From NCBI RefSeq assembly GCF_965278975.1, contig NZ_OZ257126.1, positions 2,790,001-2,854,000 on the forward strand: DNA of 64,000 nt, written 5' to 3'. Below are positions 52,733-60,426 of this stretch, one piece after another (the first letter of the stretch is position 1; every line of letters starts with the position of its first letter). The notes beneath the pieces were generated by a model. The model ran no database searches and was not told the DNA's origin. It worked only from the letters and a program-made list of their open reading frames with translations. Origin of the DNA: Ferrovibrio sp965278975. GTDB taxonomy: Bacteria; Pseudomonadota; Alphaproteobacteria; Ferrovibrionales; Ferrovibrionaceae. The translations under genes were made by a program, and so were the position numbers.

Positions 52733-52999
52733 ATGGCTGAATGTATCGATACAATTGGACGGGGTGTCTATCTAGGTCCGGCGGAGCGGCTGTTCGGGTC
52801 GCTTGGTCGGGCCATGGATAAGGCGGGAATCGCGATCGCCGCTGGGGCGGGCGCCATGGTGGTTTCGTTGCTGGAGTACCAGCGGCGGGCCGAGGAACGG
52901 GCGGCGTTGCACGCCGTGTCCGATGAACTGCTGAAGGATGTCGGTCTGACCCGCGCGGATATCGCTGCGGAAGCCGGCAAGCCTTTTTGGCTTCGATAA
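52733..52999 (+). CDS. Small DUF1127 protein
   Basis: This 88-residue protein ends with a DUF1127-like block (EYQRRAEERAALHAVSDELLKDVGLTRADIAAEAGKPFW), with a hydrophobic segment GIAIAAGAGAMVVSLL before it. In alphaproteobacteria some DUF1127 proteins are RNA-binding helpers of sRNA turnover or phosphate and carbon metabolism; others are uncharacterised. It lies between the MocR gene and the PhzF gene and may be co-transcribed with PhzF. Confidence 0.82.
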   Translation: MAECIDTIGRGVYLGPAERLFGSLGRAMDKAGIAIAAGAGAMVVSLLEYQRRAEERAALHAVSDELLKDVGLTRADIAAEAGKPFWLR

Positions 53000-53032
53000 G
53001 TTCTGAACGGCGGTAACGGCGGAGTCGGTGCG

Positions 53033-53827
53033 ATGAATTTGCCGATCTATCAGGTCGATGCCTTCGCCGATGCCGTGTTCGGCGGCAATCCGGCAGCCAT
53101 TGTGCCTCTTGAGGTCTGGCTGCCGGATGCCACGATGCAGGCCATCGCGGCAGAGAACAATCTCGCCGAAACGGCCTTCTTCGTCCCTGAAGCACCGGCA
53201 CGCTATGGCCTGCGCTGGTTCACCCCGGCGGCGGAAGTCGATCTCTGTGGTCATGCCACGCTGGCCACCGCCTGGCTGATCTTCCACAAGCTGCGGCCGG
53301 ATCTGAACACGGCGACTTTCTCCACCCGCAGCGGCGACCTGCATGTAACCCTGTCTGGCGAGTCGGGCCGCATCACCATGGATTTCCCGGCCCGTATCGG
53401 CAAGACCGTCACGGCGCCGCCAAGTCTGCTCAAGGCGCTCGGCGGCCAGCCGGTCGCGGTACTCGAATCCGCCGCCTATATGGCGGTCTACGCTACGGCG
53501 GATGAAGTGCGCGCCCTCAAGCCGGACATGGCTGGCCTGGCGCAGCTCGAAAAGTACGGCATCATCGCCACCGCGCCGGGCGAAAAGCCGGGCGTCGATT
53601 GCGTCTCGCGGTTCTTCGCGCCGCGCGTCGGCGTGCCGGAAGACCCGGTTACCGGCTCGGCGCATTGTTCCATCGTGCCCTATTGGGCCGAGCGTCTCGG
53701 CAAGGCCGAGATCACTGCCTACCAGGCTTCTGCCCGTGGCGGCACGCTGTATTGCCGGGCCGCCGGCGAGCGCGTGTTCATGGCGGGCAAGGCGGTGCTG
53801 TTCCTGGAGGGCAGCATCAGCCTTTAG
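53033..53827 (+). CDS. PhzF family isomerase
   Basis: This 264-residue protein has the PhzF fold in two similar halves: YQVDAFADAVFGGNPAAIVPLEVWL, with the catalytic Glu in NNLAETAFFV, then FTPAAEVDLCGHATLATAW. The second half has RFFAPRVGVPEDPVTGSAHCSIVPYWA. PhzF enzymes catalyse proton transfers in phenazine synthesis, but most homologues have unknown substrates, and no phz genes are near. GGAG is eight bases before the ATG. Confidence 0.9.
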   Translation: MNLPIYQVDAFADAVFGGNPAAIVPLEVWLPDATMQAIAAENNLAETAFFVPEAPARYGLRWFTPAAEVDLCGHATLATAWLIFHKLRPDLNTATFSTRSGDLHVTLSGESGRITMDFPARIGKTVTAPPSLLKALGGQPVAVLESAAYMAVYATADEVRALKPDMAGLAQLEKYGIIATAPGEKPGVDCVSRFFAPRVGVPEDPVTGSAHCSIVPYWAERLGKAEITAYQASARGGTLYCRAAGERVFMAGKAVLFLEGSISL

Positions 53828-53839
53828 AATGCGAATCGG

Positions 53840-53909
53840 CCGCGTCGATGTCCCCCCGAAGGACGCGGTTGTAGGGCGGGATGCGCTGTCCCTGTTGCGC
53901 ATCCCGCCC
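53840..53909. repeat. Double palindromic REP-like element
   Basis: Two stem-loops sit in the 105-base gap. CCGCGTC/GACGCGG (53840-53868) is followed by a perfect 13-base-pair stem GGGCGGGATGCGC with its complement (53874-53909, 10-base loop). The GTAGGGCGGGATGCGC opening resembles GTAGGGYGGG-type palindromic repeats scattered in many proteobacteria. No T-run follows, so this is probably not a terminator. Confidence 0.6.
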
Positions 53910-53932
53910 GCACTTATTCGCAGAGGCTGCCG

Positions 53933-54406
53933 ATGCCCAATGTTGTTATCCGTCCCGCTCATGGCGATGCCGATCTCGCCGAGGTCCGCCGCCTGTTCCA
54001 GGCTTATGCCGACTCGCTGGATTTCAGCCTTGGTTTTCAGGATTTCGCCGCCGAACTGGCTGAATTGCCGGGCAAATACACTGGTGCCAAGCGTGGCGCC
54101 CTGCTGCTGGGGTTGGTGGATGGCAAGGCGCTTGGCGTCGTCGGCCTGCGCGATCTGGGCGACGGTATCGCCGAGATGAAGCGGCTCTATGTCGGGCCGG
54201 AGGCACGCGGGCTCAAGCTTGGCCTCCAGTTGGCCGAAGCCGTGATCGAGGAGGCGCGGATTCTGGGCTATCAGGCCCTGCGTCTCGATACGCTCCAGCG
54301 CATGGTGGAGGCCAACCGGCTCTATGACCGCCTCGGCTTCACCGACATCCCGGCCTATTACCACAATCCTATGCCGGATACCCGGTATCGCGAGTTAAAA
54401 TTATGA
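53933..54406 (+). CDS. GNAT family N-acetyltransferase
   Basis: This 157-residue protein has the GNAT fold: the acceptor-binding start MPNVVIRPAHGDADLAEVRRLFQAY, strand LGVVGLRDLGDGIAEMKRLYVGPEARGLKLGLQLAEAVIEEA (the acetyl-CoA loop, here GLKLGL), and RLDTLQRMVEANRLYDRLGFTDIPAYY at the end. The acceptor is unknown. It is preceded by the REP-like element and followed by an operator region of the crotonase operon. Confidence 0.88.
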   Translation: MPNVVIRPAHGDADLAEVRRLFQAYADSLDFSLGFQDFAAELAELPGKYTGAKRGALLLGLVDGKALGVVGLRDLGDGIAEMKRLYVGPEARGLKLGLQLAEAVIEEARILGYQALRLDTLQRMVEANRLYDRLGFTDIPAYYHNPMPDTRYRELKL

Positions 54407-54438
54407 ACGTTGTTCATTTTTATGAACGATGGTAAAAT
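54403..54438 (+). promoter_or_regulatory. Promoter and TetR-type operator of the crotonase-tetR operon
   Basis: The perfect inverted repeat ATGAAC-GTT-GTTCAT (54403-54417) is followed by a third half-site ATGAACGAT (54422-54430). TTGTTC (54410-54415) and TAAAAT (54433-54438), 17 bases apart, form a plausible promoter whose -35 and spacer are covered by the repeats. The TetR gene downstream in the same operon is the natural binder, giving feedback repression. Confidence 0.7.
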
Positions 54439-54468
54439 GTCTCCCATGGAAAAGCATGGGAGGGAATA

Positions 54469-55338
54469 ATGAGCAGTGCAAAGCCAGCCGGCGGTGAGCC
54501 CGTGGTGTTGTATGAGCGCGATGGCCGCATCGCCCGCATCACCCTGAACCGGCCGGAACACCTCAACGCCATCAACGATGAACTGCCCGATGCGCTGAAA
54601 GCCGCCGTCGAGCGCGCCAACTGGGATGACGAGGTGCATGTCATCGCCCTGACCGGCGCCGGCCGCGCCTTCTGCGCCGGCTATGACCTCAAGGCCTATG
54701 CCGAGACGCCGAAGCCGGTGAAGGGCAGCCAGGACATGCCCTGGGACCCGATGGTGGATTACCAGTGGATGCGCCACTGCACCGATTGCTATTTCAGCCT
54801 CTGGCGCTCGCTGAAACCGGTGGTGACCAAGGTGCGCGGCTTCGCGGTGGCGGGCGGCAGCGATATCGCGCTCTGCTCCGATCTGGTGGTGATGGCCGAG
54901 GATGCCCGCATCGGTTATCCGCCGGCGCGCATCTGGGGCTGCCCGACCACGGCGATGTGGGTGTATCGCTTGGGCGCCGAACGGGCCAAGCGCATGCTGT
55001 TCACCGGCGACCTGATCGATGGCCGCACCGCCAAGGAATACGGGCTGGTGATCGAGACAGTGCCGGAGCCGCAGCTTGATGATTATGTCGAGAATCTGCT
55101 CGAACGCATCGCCAGCGTGCCGAAGAACCAGCTGATGATGCAGAAACTCATGGTGAACCAGGCGCTGGACAATATGGGCCTCAACTCGACGCAGACGCTC
55201 GCTACCGTGTTCGATGGCATCACGCGACACACGCCGGAAGGCGTTGCCTTCAAGGCGCGCTGCGAACAGGTTGGCTTCAAGGCGGCGGTGAAGGAACGCG
55301 ATGGCGGCGATCCGTTGTCGTGGAAGAATGCCCGCTAG
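54469..55338 (+). CDS. Enoyl-CoA hydratase/isomerase (crotonase-fold) protein lacking usual Glu pair
   Basis: This 289-residue crotonase-fold protein has RIARITLNRPEHLNAIN, the oxyanion-hole region GAGRAFCAGYDLKAYAE and VRGFAVAGGSDIALCSDLVVMAEDARIGYPPARIWGCPTTAMW. The catalytic pair of hydratases is normally Glu in PE(I/V) and in the following helix. Here these positions are PPARIWG and GAERAKRML, so neither Glu is at its place. It may act on another CoA thioester or use different chemistry. GGGAGGGAATA supports the start. It overlaps the TetR gene. Confidence 0.87.
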   Translation: MSSAKPAGGEPVVLYERDGRIARITLNRPEHLNAINDELPDALKAAVERANWDDEVHVIALTGAGRAFCAGYDLKAYAETPKPVKGSQDMPWDPMVDYQWMRHCTDCYFSLWRSLKPVVTKVRGFAVAGGSDIALCSDLVVMAEDARIGYPPARIWGCPTTAMWVYRLGAERAKRMLFTGDLIDGRTAKEYGLVIETVPEPQLDDYVENLLERIASVPKNQLMMQKLMVNQALDNMGLNSTQTLATVFDGITRHTPEGVAFKARCEQVGFKAAVKERDGGDPLSWKNAR

Positions 55339-55963
55339 CGCCGAACAGAAACAGGGCCGCCGCGCGGCATTGCGGAGCTTCAAGCGCGAAGCCATCCTTG
55401 ATGCCGCGCGCGGCGTTTTTGCCGCGCAAGGACTTGAGGGTGCCACCATCCGCGCCATTGCCGATGCCGCCGGCATTGCGCCTGGCACGGTGTATCTGCA
55501 ATTCGCCTCGAAGGAGGCGATCTATGCCGAGATGCTGCAGGCATCTCTCGCCGACCTGCTGAAAAGCATGCGCGAGGCAGTGGATCCGGCCGCATTGCCC
55601 GAGGCGCGGCTGCTGGCTGGTGCACTCGGTTTCTATCATTTCTACCAGCGGCGGCCGGAGGACCTGCATCTCGGCCTCTATCTTGCGCAAGGATTGAAGC
55701 CCATCGGTCTCACGCCGCAGCTTGACCGGATGCTGAATGGCCGCCTGATCCAATGTTTCTCGCTGCTGGGCGATGCCATCGGCGGACTCGGTGTGACCGA
55801 GCCGGAGCGTGTGCGTGCCGAAACCGTGGAGTTGGCTACCAGCATCTGCGGCACCCTGCTGCTGCAGGCCACCGGGCGTCTCAGGATGCTTGGCGACGAG
55901 GGCGAGGCAGTGCTGACCCGCCAGGTCGGGCATATGGTCGAGCGCTTGCGCGGACGGCGATAA
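55328..55963 (+). CDS. TetR family regulator of the crotonase operon
   Basis: This 211-residue regulator starts at MPASAEQKQ inside the last codons of the crotonase gene. The HTH is ILDAARGVFAAQGLEGATIRAIADAAGIAPGTVYLQFASKEAIYAEML. The C-terminal domain is the ligand-binding part, with YHFYQRRPEDLHLGLYLAQGL. ATG 55301 is an alternative start. Being second in its own operon suggests that it regulates the promoter at 54403-54438; the effector may be an acyl-CoA. Confidence 0.9.
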   Translation: MPASAEQKQGRRAALRSFKREAILDAARGVFAAQGLEGATIRAIADAAGIAPGTVYLQFASKEAIYAEMLQASLADLLKSMREAVDPAALPEARLLAGALGFYHFYQRRPEDLHLGLYLAQGLKPIGLTPQLDRMLNGRLIQCFSLLGDAIGGLGVTEPERVRAETVELATSICGTLLLQATGRLRMLGDEGEAVLTRQVGHMVERLRGRR

Positions 55964-56012
55964 ACCGCGAACATGGCGGGATATTCCGCCTCTCGAAATA
56001 GAAGAGTCCTCC

Positions 56013-57374
56013 GTGTCAGCCTTTCGCGAAACCTATCGCGGCTCGGTCGCAGCCTGGGAATGTGACCAATACGGCCATCTCAATGTGCAATTCTATGTCG
56101 GCCGCCTGAGTGATGCGGTGGCCAGCATGCTGCTGGCCGGCGGGCTAGGCCGCAAGGGGCTGGAACAGCGCCGCCTGGGCATGGTGGCGGTGAACCAGAC
56201 TCTGGATTACCTGAAGGAACTGCGCGCCGGCACGCTGCTGCGGGTGGAAAGCGCCGTGAAGCTGATCGAAGGGCGCAAGATGGTGCTGCACCATCGCCTG
56301 TTCGATGCCGAAACCGGCGAGATCGCCTTCACCGCCGATGTGCTTGGCCTCTGCTTCGATCTTGAGGCACGCAAGTCTGTGCCGTGGCCCGAGGATCTGC
56401 GCCAGGGCTTCTCCGGCCTGCTGATCAAGGGCGATGAGCCGCTAGTGCAGCAGGCTTTGCCGGCATCGGAGCCTGGCTGGATCGCCAGCCATCGCAGCCC
56501 GGTGAATGCCTGGGAATGCGACCGCATGGGGCATCTCAATGTGCAATTCTATCTTGGCCGCGCAGCGGAAGCCGACCGCCAGGTATTGAACGCCCTCGGC
56601 CTCGGCCCAAAGGCGTTGAAGGCGCTCGGCCTGCGCGTCCGGGCGCAGCGCTATCGGCTGGCATTCAAGCGCGAATTGCATGCCGCCGCGATCACCACCG
56701 CGCGCAGCGGCATCCGTGTCGCCAGTGCCGATGAGTTGCAATTCTATCATGAGATTCATGATGCCGAGACCGGCATCCTGGCTGCCAGCGTCGAGGCTAC
56801 TATCACCCTGGAGCAGCGCGATAGCGGCGCCGGCGCGGCGATTCCTGCTGCTGCCCTGGCCAAGGCGGCGGCGTTCGTCGCGACTTTTGCCGGACCGCCG
56901 CTGGCGCCGCCGAATGGCGCATCAGTGGCGCCGACCACGTTGCAGCCGGGCATGTATGAAACCGCCCGCGGCGGTGTCGATCAATGGGAATGTGATGAGG
57001 ATGGCCGCATGGCCGAGCGTTTCCTGATGGCGCGCTTCTCCTCGGCGGCAATGAACCTGCTTTCCGGCTCGGAGTATAACGCGGCCTCCATGCGCGATGC
57101 CGGGCTCGGTTCGGCCGCACTGGATTACACCATCGATATAAAGCGCCCGATGCGGGTCGGCGATGCCTTCAATTGCCGCACGGGGGTGCTGGAACTGCGC
57201 GACAAGACCTGGCGCTTCTGCCATGTGCTGCTGGATAGCAATAGCGGCGAGACCATTGCCACCGCCGATGTGATGGCGGTGCTGTTCGATCTCAAGGCTC
57301 GCAAGTCGGTGCCGCTGCCGCCGGAAGCGCGTGCCGGTTTCGCCAAGCGTATGCTGAAACCAGTCGCCGGCTGA
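56013..57374 (+). CDS. Triple tandem hotdog thioesterase-like protein
   Basis: This 453-residue protein has three similar units of about 150 residues. The motif is AWECDQYGHLNVQFYVGR (D18, H22, N24) in unit 1, AWECDRMGHLNVQFYLGR (D170, H174, N176) in unit 2, and QWECDEDGRMAERFLMAR (D328, R332, A334) in unit 3. These match the DxxGHxN active-site region of 4HBT-type acyl-CoA thioesterases, so units 1 and 2 could be active while unit 3 looks degenerate. Each unit ends with a strand of the type ADVLGLCFDLEARKSVPWP. The start is a GTG. It likely hydrolyses acyl-CoAs near the crotonase gene. Confidence 0.85.
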   Translation: MSAFRETYRGSVAAWECDQYGHLNVQFYVGRLSDAVASMLLAGGLGRKGLEQRRLGMVAVNQTLDYLKELRAGTLLRVESAVKLIEGRKMVLHHRLFDAETGEIAFTADVLGLCFDLEARKSVPWPEDLRQGFSGLLIKGDEPLVQQALPASEPGWIASHRSPVNAWECDRMGHLNVQFYLGRAAEADRQVLNALGLGPKALKALGLRVRAQRYRLAFKRELHAAAITTARSGIRVASADELQFYHEIHDAETGILAASVEATITLEQRDSGAGAAIPAAALAKAAAFVATFAGPPLAPPNGASVAPTTLQPGMYETARGGVDQWECDEDGRMAERFLMARFSSAAMNLLSGSEYNAASMRDAGLGSAALDYTIDIKRPMRVGDAFNCRTGVLELRDKTWRFCHVLLDSNSGETIATADVMAVLFDLKARKSVPLPPEARAGFAKRMLKPVAG

Positions 57375-57391
57375 AAGAGAGGGGGCGCGTC

Positions 57392-58333
57392 ATGGAAACC
57401 TTGCTGACCGTTTCGCTACCCTTCTTCGGCCTGATTTTCACCGGCTATGGCGCCGGCCATTTCCGCCTCATCACCGCCAATGCCCATGTAGGGCTGAATG
57501 CCTTCGTGATCTGGTTCGCCCTGCCGGTGATGCTGTTCATGAAAATGTCGTCGGCACCGGTGATCGAGGCCTTCGATCCGCGTTTCGTTGCCGTCTATAC
57601 CGGCGGTGGCCTGATCACCTATGGCCTGGTTGTCGTGCTCAGCCGGCTGCTGTTCCCGCGCCTGAGCTGGGGTGAACGCGGCGTACAGGGCATGGGTGCG
57701 GCTTTCGGCAATGTCGGCTATATGGGCCTGCCGATCATGATCGCCCTGTTTGGTGATGCCGCCGTACTGCCGGCAGTGCTGGTGATCGTGTTCGACCATG
57801 TGGTGCTGATCCCGCTCACTACCGCGATCATCGAAGGCACCGGTGGTCGTCACGCCTCGCTGCTCGCCATCTTCAAGCGCGTGCTGTTTGGAATGGCGCG
57901 CAACCCGCTGATTATTGCCACTTTTGCCGGTCTGGCCTGGGGCTTCACGGGCTGGTCATTGCCGGCCCCGGTGGACGCTTTCGGCAATCTGCTGGCCGCT
58001 GCGTCGGCGCCCTGTGCCTTGTTCTCACTCGGCCTTACCCTGGTCGGCCGTCCCTTGAGCGACGGCCTGGAGGAGGTGACGCTGACCACCATTGGCAAGC
58101 TGGCAATCCACCCGCTGGTGGTTTGGATGCTGGCCAGTCTGGTACTGAAGCTTGATCCTTTTCTTACGGCGGTCGCCGTAATCCAGGCCTCCATGCCCAC
58201 GGCGGCCAATGTCTATATCCTGGCAACAACCCAGAACACTTATGTCGAGCGCGCTTCGACGACGATTCTGGTCACCACGGTGATCGCCACCGTTACGGTA
58301 TCCGCCTTCATGGTGCTGTTTACAGCCTATTGA
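57392..58333 (+). CDS. AEC family (auxin-efflux-carrier-like) transporter
   Basis: This 313-residue, ten-helix carrier of the AEC family has the first half ETLLTVSLPFFGLIFTGYGAGHF, FVIWFALPVMLFMKMSS and FGNVGYMGLPIMIALFGD, and a second half with NPLIIATFAGLAWGF, APCALFSLGLTLVGRPL and QASMPTAANVYILA. Bacterial AEC proteins carry malate, malonate or other dicarboxylates; the substrate is not known. It begins 18 bases after the hotdog gene and may be co-transcribed with it. Confidence 0.88.
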   Translation: METLLTVSLPFFGLIFTGYGAGHFRLITANAHVGLNAFVIWFALPVMLFMKMSSAPVIEAFDPRFVAVYTGGGLITYGLVVVLSRLLFPRLSWGERGVQGMGAAFGNVGYMGLPIMIALFGDAAVLPAVLVIVFDHVVLIPLTTAIIEGTGGRHASLLAIFKRVLFGMARNPLIIATFAGLAWGFTGWSLPAPVDAFGNLLAAASAPCALFSLGLTLVGRPLSDGLEEVTLTTIGKLAIHPLVVWMLASLVLKLDPFLTAVAVIQASMPTAANVYILATTQNTYVERASTTILVTTVIATVTVSAFMVLFTAY

Positions 58334-58344
58334 TTGGGCAAAGC

Positions 58345-58412
58345 CTCACGGCCAAACCATCTCGCATCTGCGAAACGGTTTGATATCCACCGGCTTCGCA
58401 CGAAGCCGTGAG
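58345..58412 (+). promoter_or_regulatory. Alternative-hairpin region upstream of the TRAP operon
   Basis: CTCACGGC (58345-58352) can pair with GCCGTGAG (58405-58412) and enclose CAAACC/GGTTTG (58353-58382) with a TCGCA/TGCGA inner stem. The same right-hand bases can instead pair in CGGCTTCG-CA-CGAAGCCG (58391-58408). The two folds exclude each other. The region lies 12 bases after the AEC stop and about 140 bases before dctP. It may be a terminator remnant or a leader structure; no T-run is present. The remaining gap has a GGATA-TT-TATCC hairpin and nothing gene-like. Confidence 0.4.
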
Positions 58413-58551
58413 AATTATTGATCATTTGGATATTTATCCTTGCCAGCCCAGGGCGGCCTCCGTAATCATTCCTGCACTCATTCGTAAGTATTGAGTCAAC
58501 AACAATAAGAACCCGGTCGCGAACCGCGGCCGATACAACGGAGGAAACCCA

Positions 58552-59709
58552 ATGACCGAGCAGCAAAAGCCGGCAGCCAAATCTGTTGCCGATACGACCA
58601 AGAGCAGCCGCCGCCGCTTTCTCAGCGGTGCGGGCATTGCCGCCGGCGCGGCCGTTGCCACGGTGGCAATGCCGAATGTCAGCCGCGCCCAGACCGTGAC
58701 CCTGAAATTCCAGTCGACCTGGCCGTCGAAGGATATTTTCCACGAAATGGCCGGTGACTATGCCACCCGCGTCAACGAGATGTCGGGCGGCCGCCTGAAG
58801 CTCGAACTGCTCGCCGCCGGCTCCGTGGTGCCGGCCTTCCAGATGCAGGATGCGGTGCATAGCGGCGTGCTGGATGCCGGCCATGGCGTCAGCGCCTACT
58901 GGTACGGCAAGCACAAGGCCTTCTCGCTGTTCGGCACCGTGCCGCCCTTCGGCTGGGATGCCAACGGCGTGCTGGCCTGGATGGCCTATGGTGGCGGCTA
59001 CAAGTTCTACAACGAACTGCTGCACGACATCCTGAAGCTGAACATTGTCGGTTTCATGTCGGCGCCGATGCCGTGCCAGCCGCTCGGCTGGTTCAAGAAG
59101 GAAGTGAAGACGGCGGAAGACTTCAAGAACCTGAAATACCGCACCGTCGGCCTCTCGGCGGACGTGTTCAAGGAAATGGGCGCTGCCGTCACCATCGTTG
59201 CCGGTGGCGAAATCGTGCCGGCCATGGACCGTGGCCTGCTGGATGCCGCTGAGTTCAACAACCCATCCTCCGACCGCGTGCTGGGCTTCCCCGATGTGTC
59301 GAAGGTGTTCATGCTGCAGAGCTGGCACCAGTCGGCGGAATGCTTCGAGATCATCTTCAACAAGACCAAGTTCGATGCGCTCTCGGCCGAGCAGAAGGCG
59401 GTGATCAAGTATGCCGCCGAAGCCGCTTCGTCGGATATGTCGTGGAAGGCGCTGGACCGCTACTCCCGCGATCTGCAGGAATTGCAGACCAAGGACAAGG
59501 TCAAGGTCTACACCACGCCGCGTGCGGTGCAGGATGCCCAGCTCAAGGCCTGGGATGTGGTGCTGAAGGCGCAGCGCGCAGAGCCGTTCTTCGACAAGGT
59601 GGTGAAGTCGCAGCTCGACTGGGTGCGCCGTACGGTGCGCTATGAGCTGCTCAACACCCCGAGCAAGCAGATGGCCTATAATCACACCTTCGCACCGAAG
59701 AAGGGCTGA
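58552..59709 (+). CDS. TRAP transporter substrate-binding protein, Tat-exported
   Basis: This 385-residue periplasmic receptor belongs to the DctP/TakP-like TRAP family. It has a Tat signal SSRRRFLSGAGIAAG ending near SRAQ, and a typical LKFQSTWPSKDIFHEMAGDYATRVNEMSGGRLKLELLAAG start. The ligand-binding segment includes LKYRTVGLSADVFKEMG (Arg for the carboxylate) and AAEFNNPSSDRVLGF. The likely ligand is an organic acid, perhaps a 2-oxo acid. GGAGG before the ATG fixes the start. The two permease genes follow. Confidence 0.93.
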   Translation: MTEQQKPAAKSVADTTKSSRRRFLSGAGIAAGAAVATVAMPNVSRAQTVTLKFQSTWPSKDIFHEMAGDYATRVNEMSGGRLKLELLAAGSVVPAFQMQDAVHSGVLDAGHGVSAYWYGKHKAFSLFGTVPPFGWDANGVLAWMAYGGGYKFYNELLHDILKLNIVGFMSAPMPCQPLGWFKKEVKTAEDFKNLKYRTVGLSADVFKEMGAAVTIVAGGEIVPAMDRGLLDAAEFNNPSSDRVLGFPDVSKVFMLQSWHQSAECFEIIFNKTKFDALSAEQKAVIKYAAEAASSDMSWKALDRYSRDLQELQTKDKVKVYTTPRAVQDAQLKAWDVVLKAQRAEPFFDKVVKSQLDWVRRTVRYELLNTPSKQMAYNHTFAPKKG

Positions 59710-59733
59710 TTTAACCAGTATTCCGGTTCAGGG

Positions 59734-59764
59734 CGGGAGCCGTCGGCACAGCCGGCGGTTCCCG
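59734..59764 (+). other. Stable stem-loop between TRAP receptor and permease genes
   Basis: A 14-base-pair stem (59734-59747 with 59751-59764, two GU pairs) closes over ACA. No T-run follows. Such stems often protect the 3' end of the receptor message, so that receptor is made in excess over permease, or act as a partial terminator. Confidence 0.7.
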
Positions 59765-59823
59765 TTCTGCTACTGGGGCCCGGTTATGTATAAAAAGCGT
59801 AAAATAATAAGCGGGGAGTAACG

Positions 59824-60426
59824 ATGAATAGGGAGAGTTTCGATGGCCGTCTGGTCTACTGGATCGACAGCCTCAATACCTGGGTGGGGAAGGTTTTCGG
59901 CTGGTGTATTCTGCTGCTCACCGCCGCCACCTGTTACGAAGTTTTCGCGCGCTATGTGCTGAAGGCGCCGACCGACTGGGCTTTCGACGCCGCTTATATC
60001 CTCTATGGCACGCTGTTCATGATGGCTGGCGCCTATACACTGGCGCGCAATGGCCATGTGCGCGGCGACTGGCTCTATCGCAGCTGGCAGCCGGCGACTC
60101 AGGCGCGGTTCGACTTGGCGCTCTACTTCCTGTTCTTCTTCCCCGGCATCATCACGCTGATCTATTCCGGATGGGATTACGCCGCGCATTCCTGGGCGAT
60201 GAAGGAGCGCAGCCTGTTCAGCCCCAACGGGCCGCCGATCTATCATTTCAAGACCATCATTCCGATCACCGGCGTGCTGTTCCTGTTGCAAGGCGTAGCG
60301 GAAGTGCTGCGCTGCCTCTACTGCGTCCGCAATAATGTCTGGCCGCCACGTCTTGGCGACGTGGAGGAACTCGAACAGGTGTTGCAGAAGCAGTATGGCA
60401 CCGAGAGCCAGGAGGCCAGCCGATGA
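59824..60426 (+). CDS. TRAP transporter small permease (DctQ type)
   Basis: This 200-residue four-helix protein helps the large permease. Helices are VFGWCILLLTAATCYEVFARYVL, AAYILYGTLFMMAGAYTLAR, LALYFLFFFPGIITLIYSGW and IPITGVLFLLQGVAEVLRCLY. The segment RYVLKAPTDWAFDAAYILYG is typical. Its stop overlaps the start of the large permease gene by four bases. Confidence 0.92.
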   Translation: MNRESFDGRLVYWIDSLNTWVGKVFGWCILLLTAATCYEVFARYVLKAPTDWAFDAAYILYGTLFMMAGAYTLARNGHVRGDWLYRSWQPATQARFDLALYFLFFFPGIITLIYSGWDYAAHSWAMKERSLFSPNGPPIYHFKTIIPITGVLFLLQGVAEVLRCLYCVRNNVWPPRLGDVEELEQVLQKQYGTESQEASR

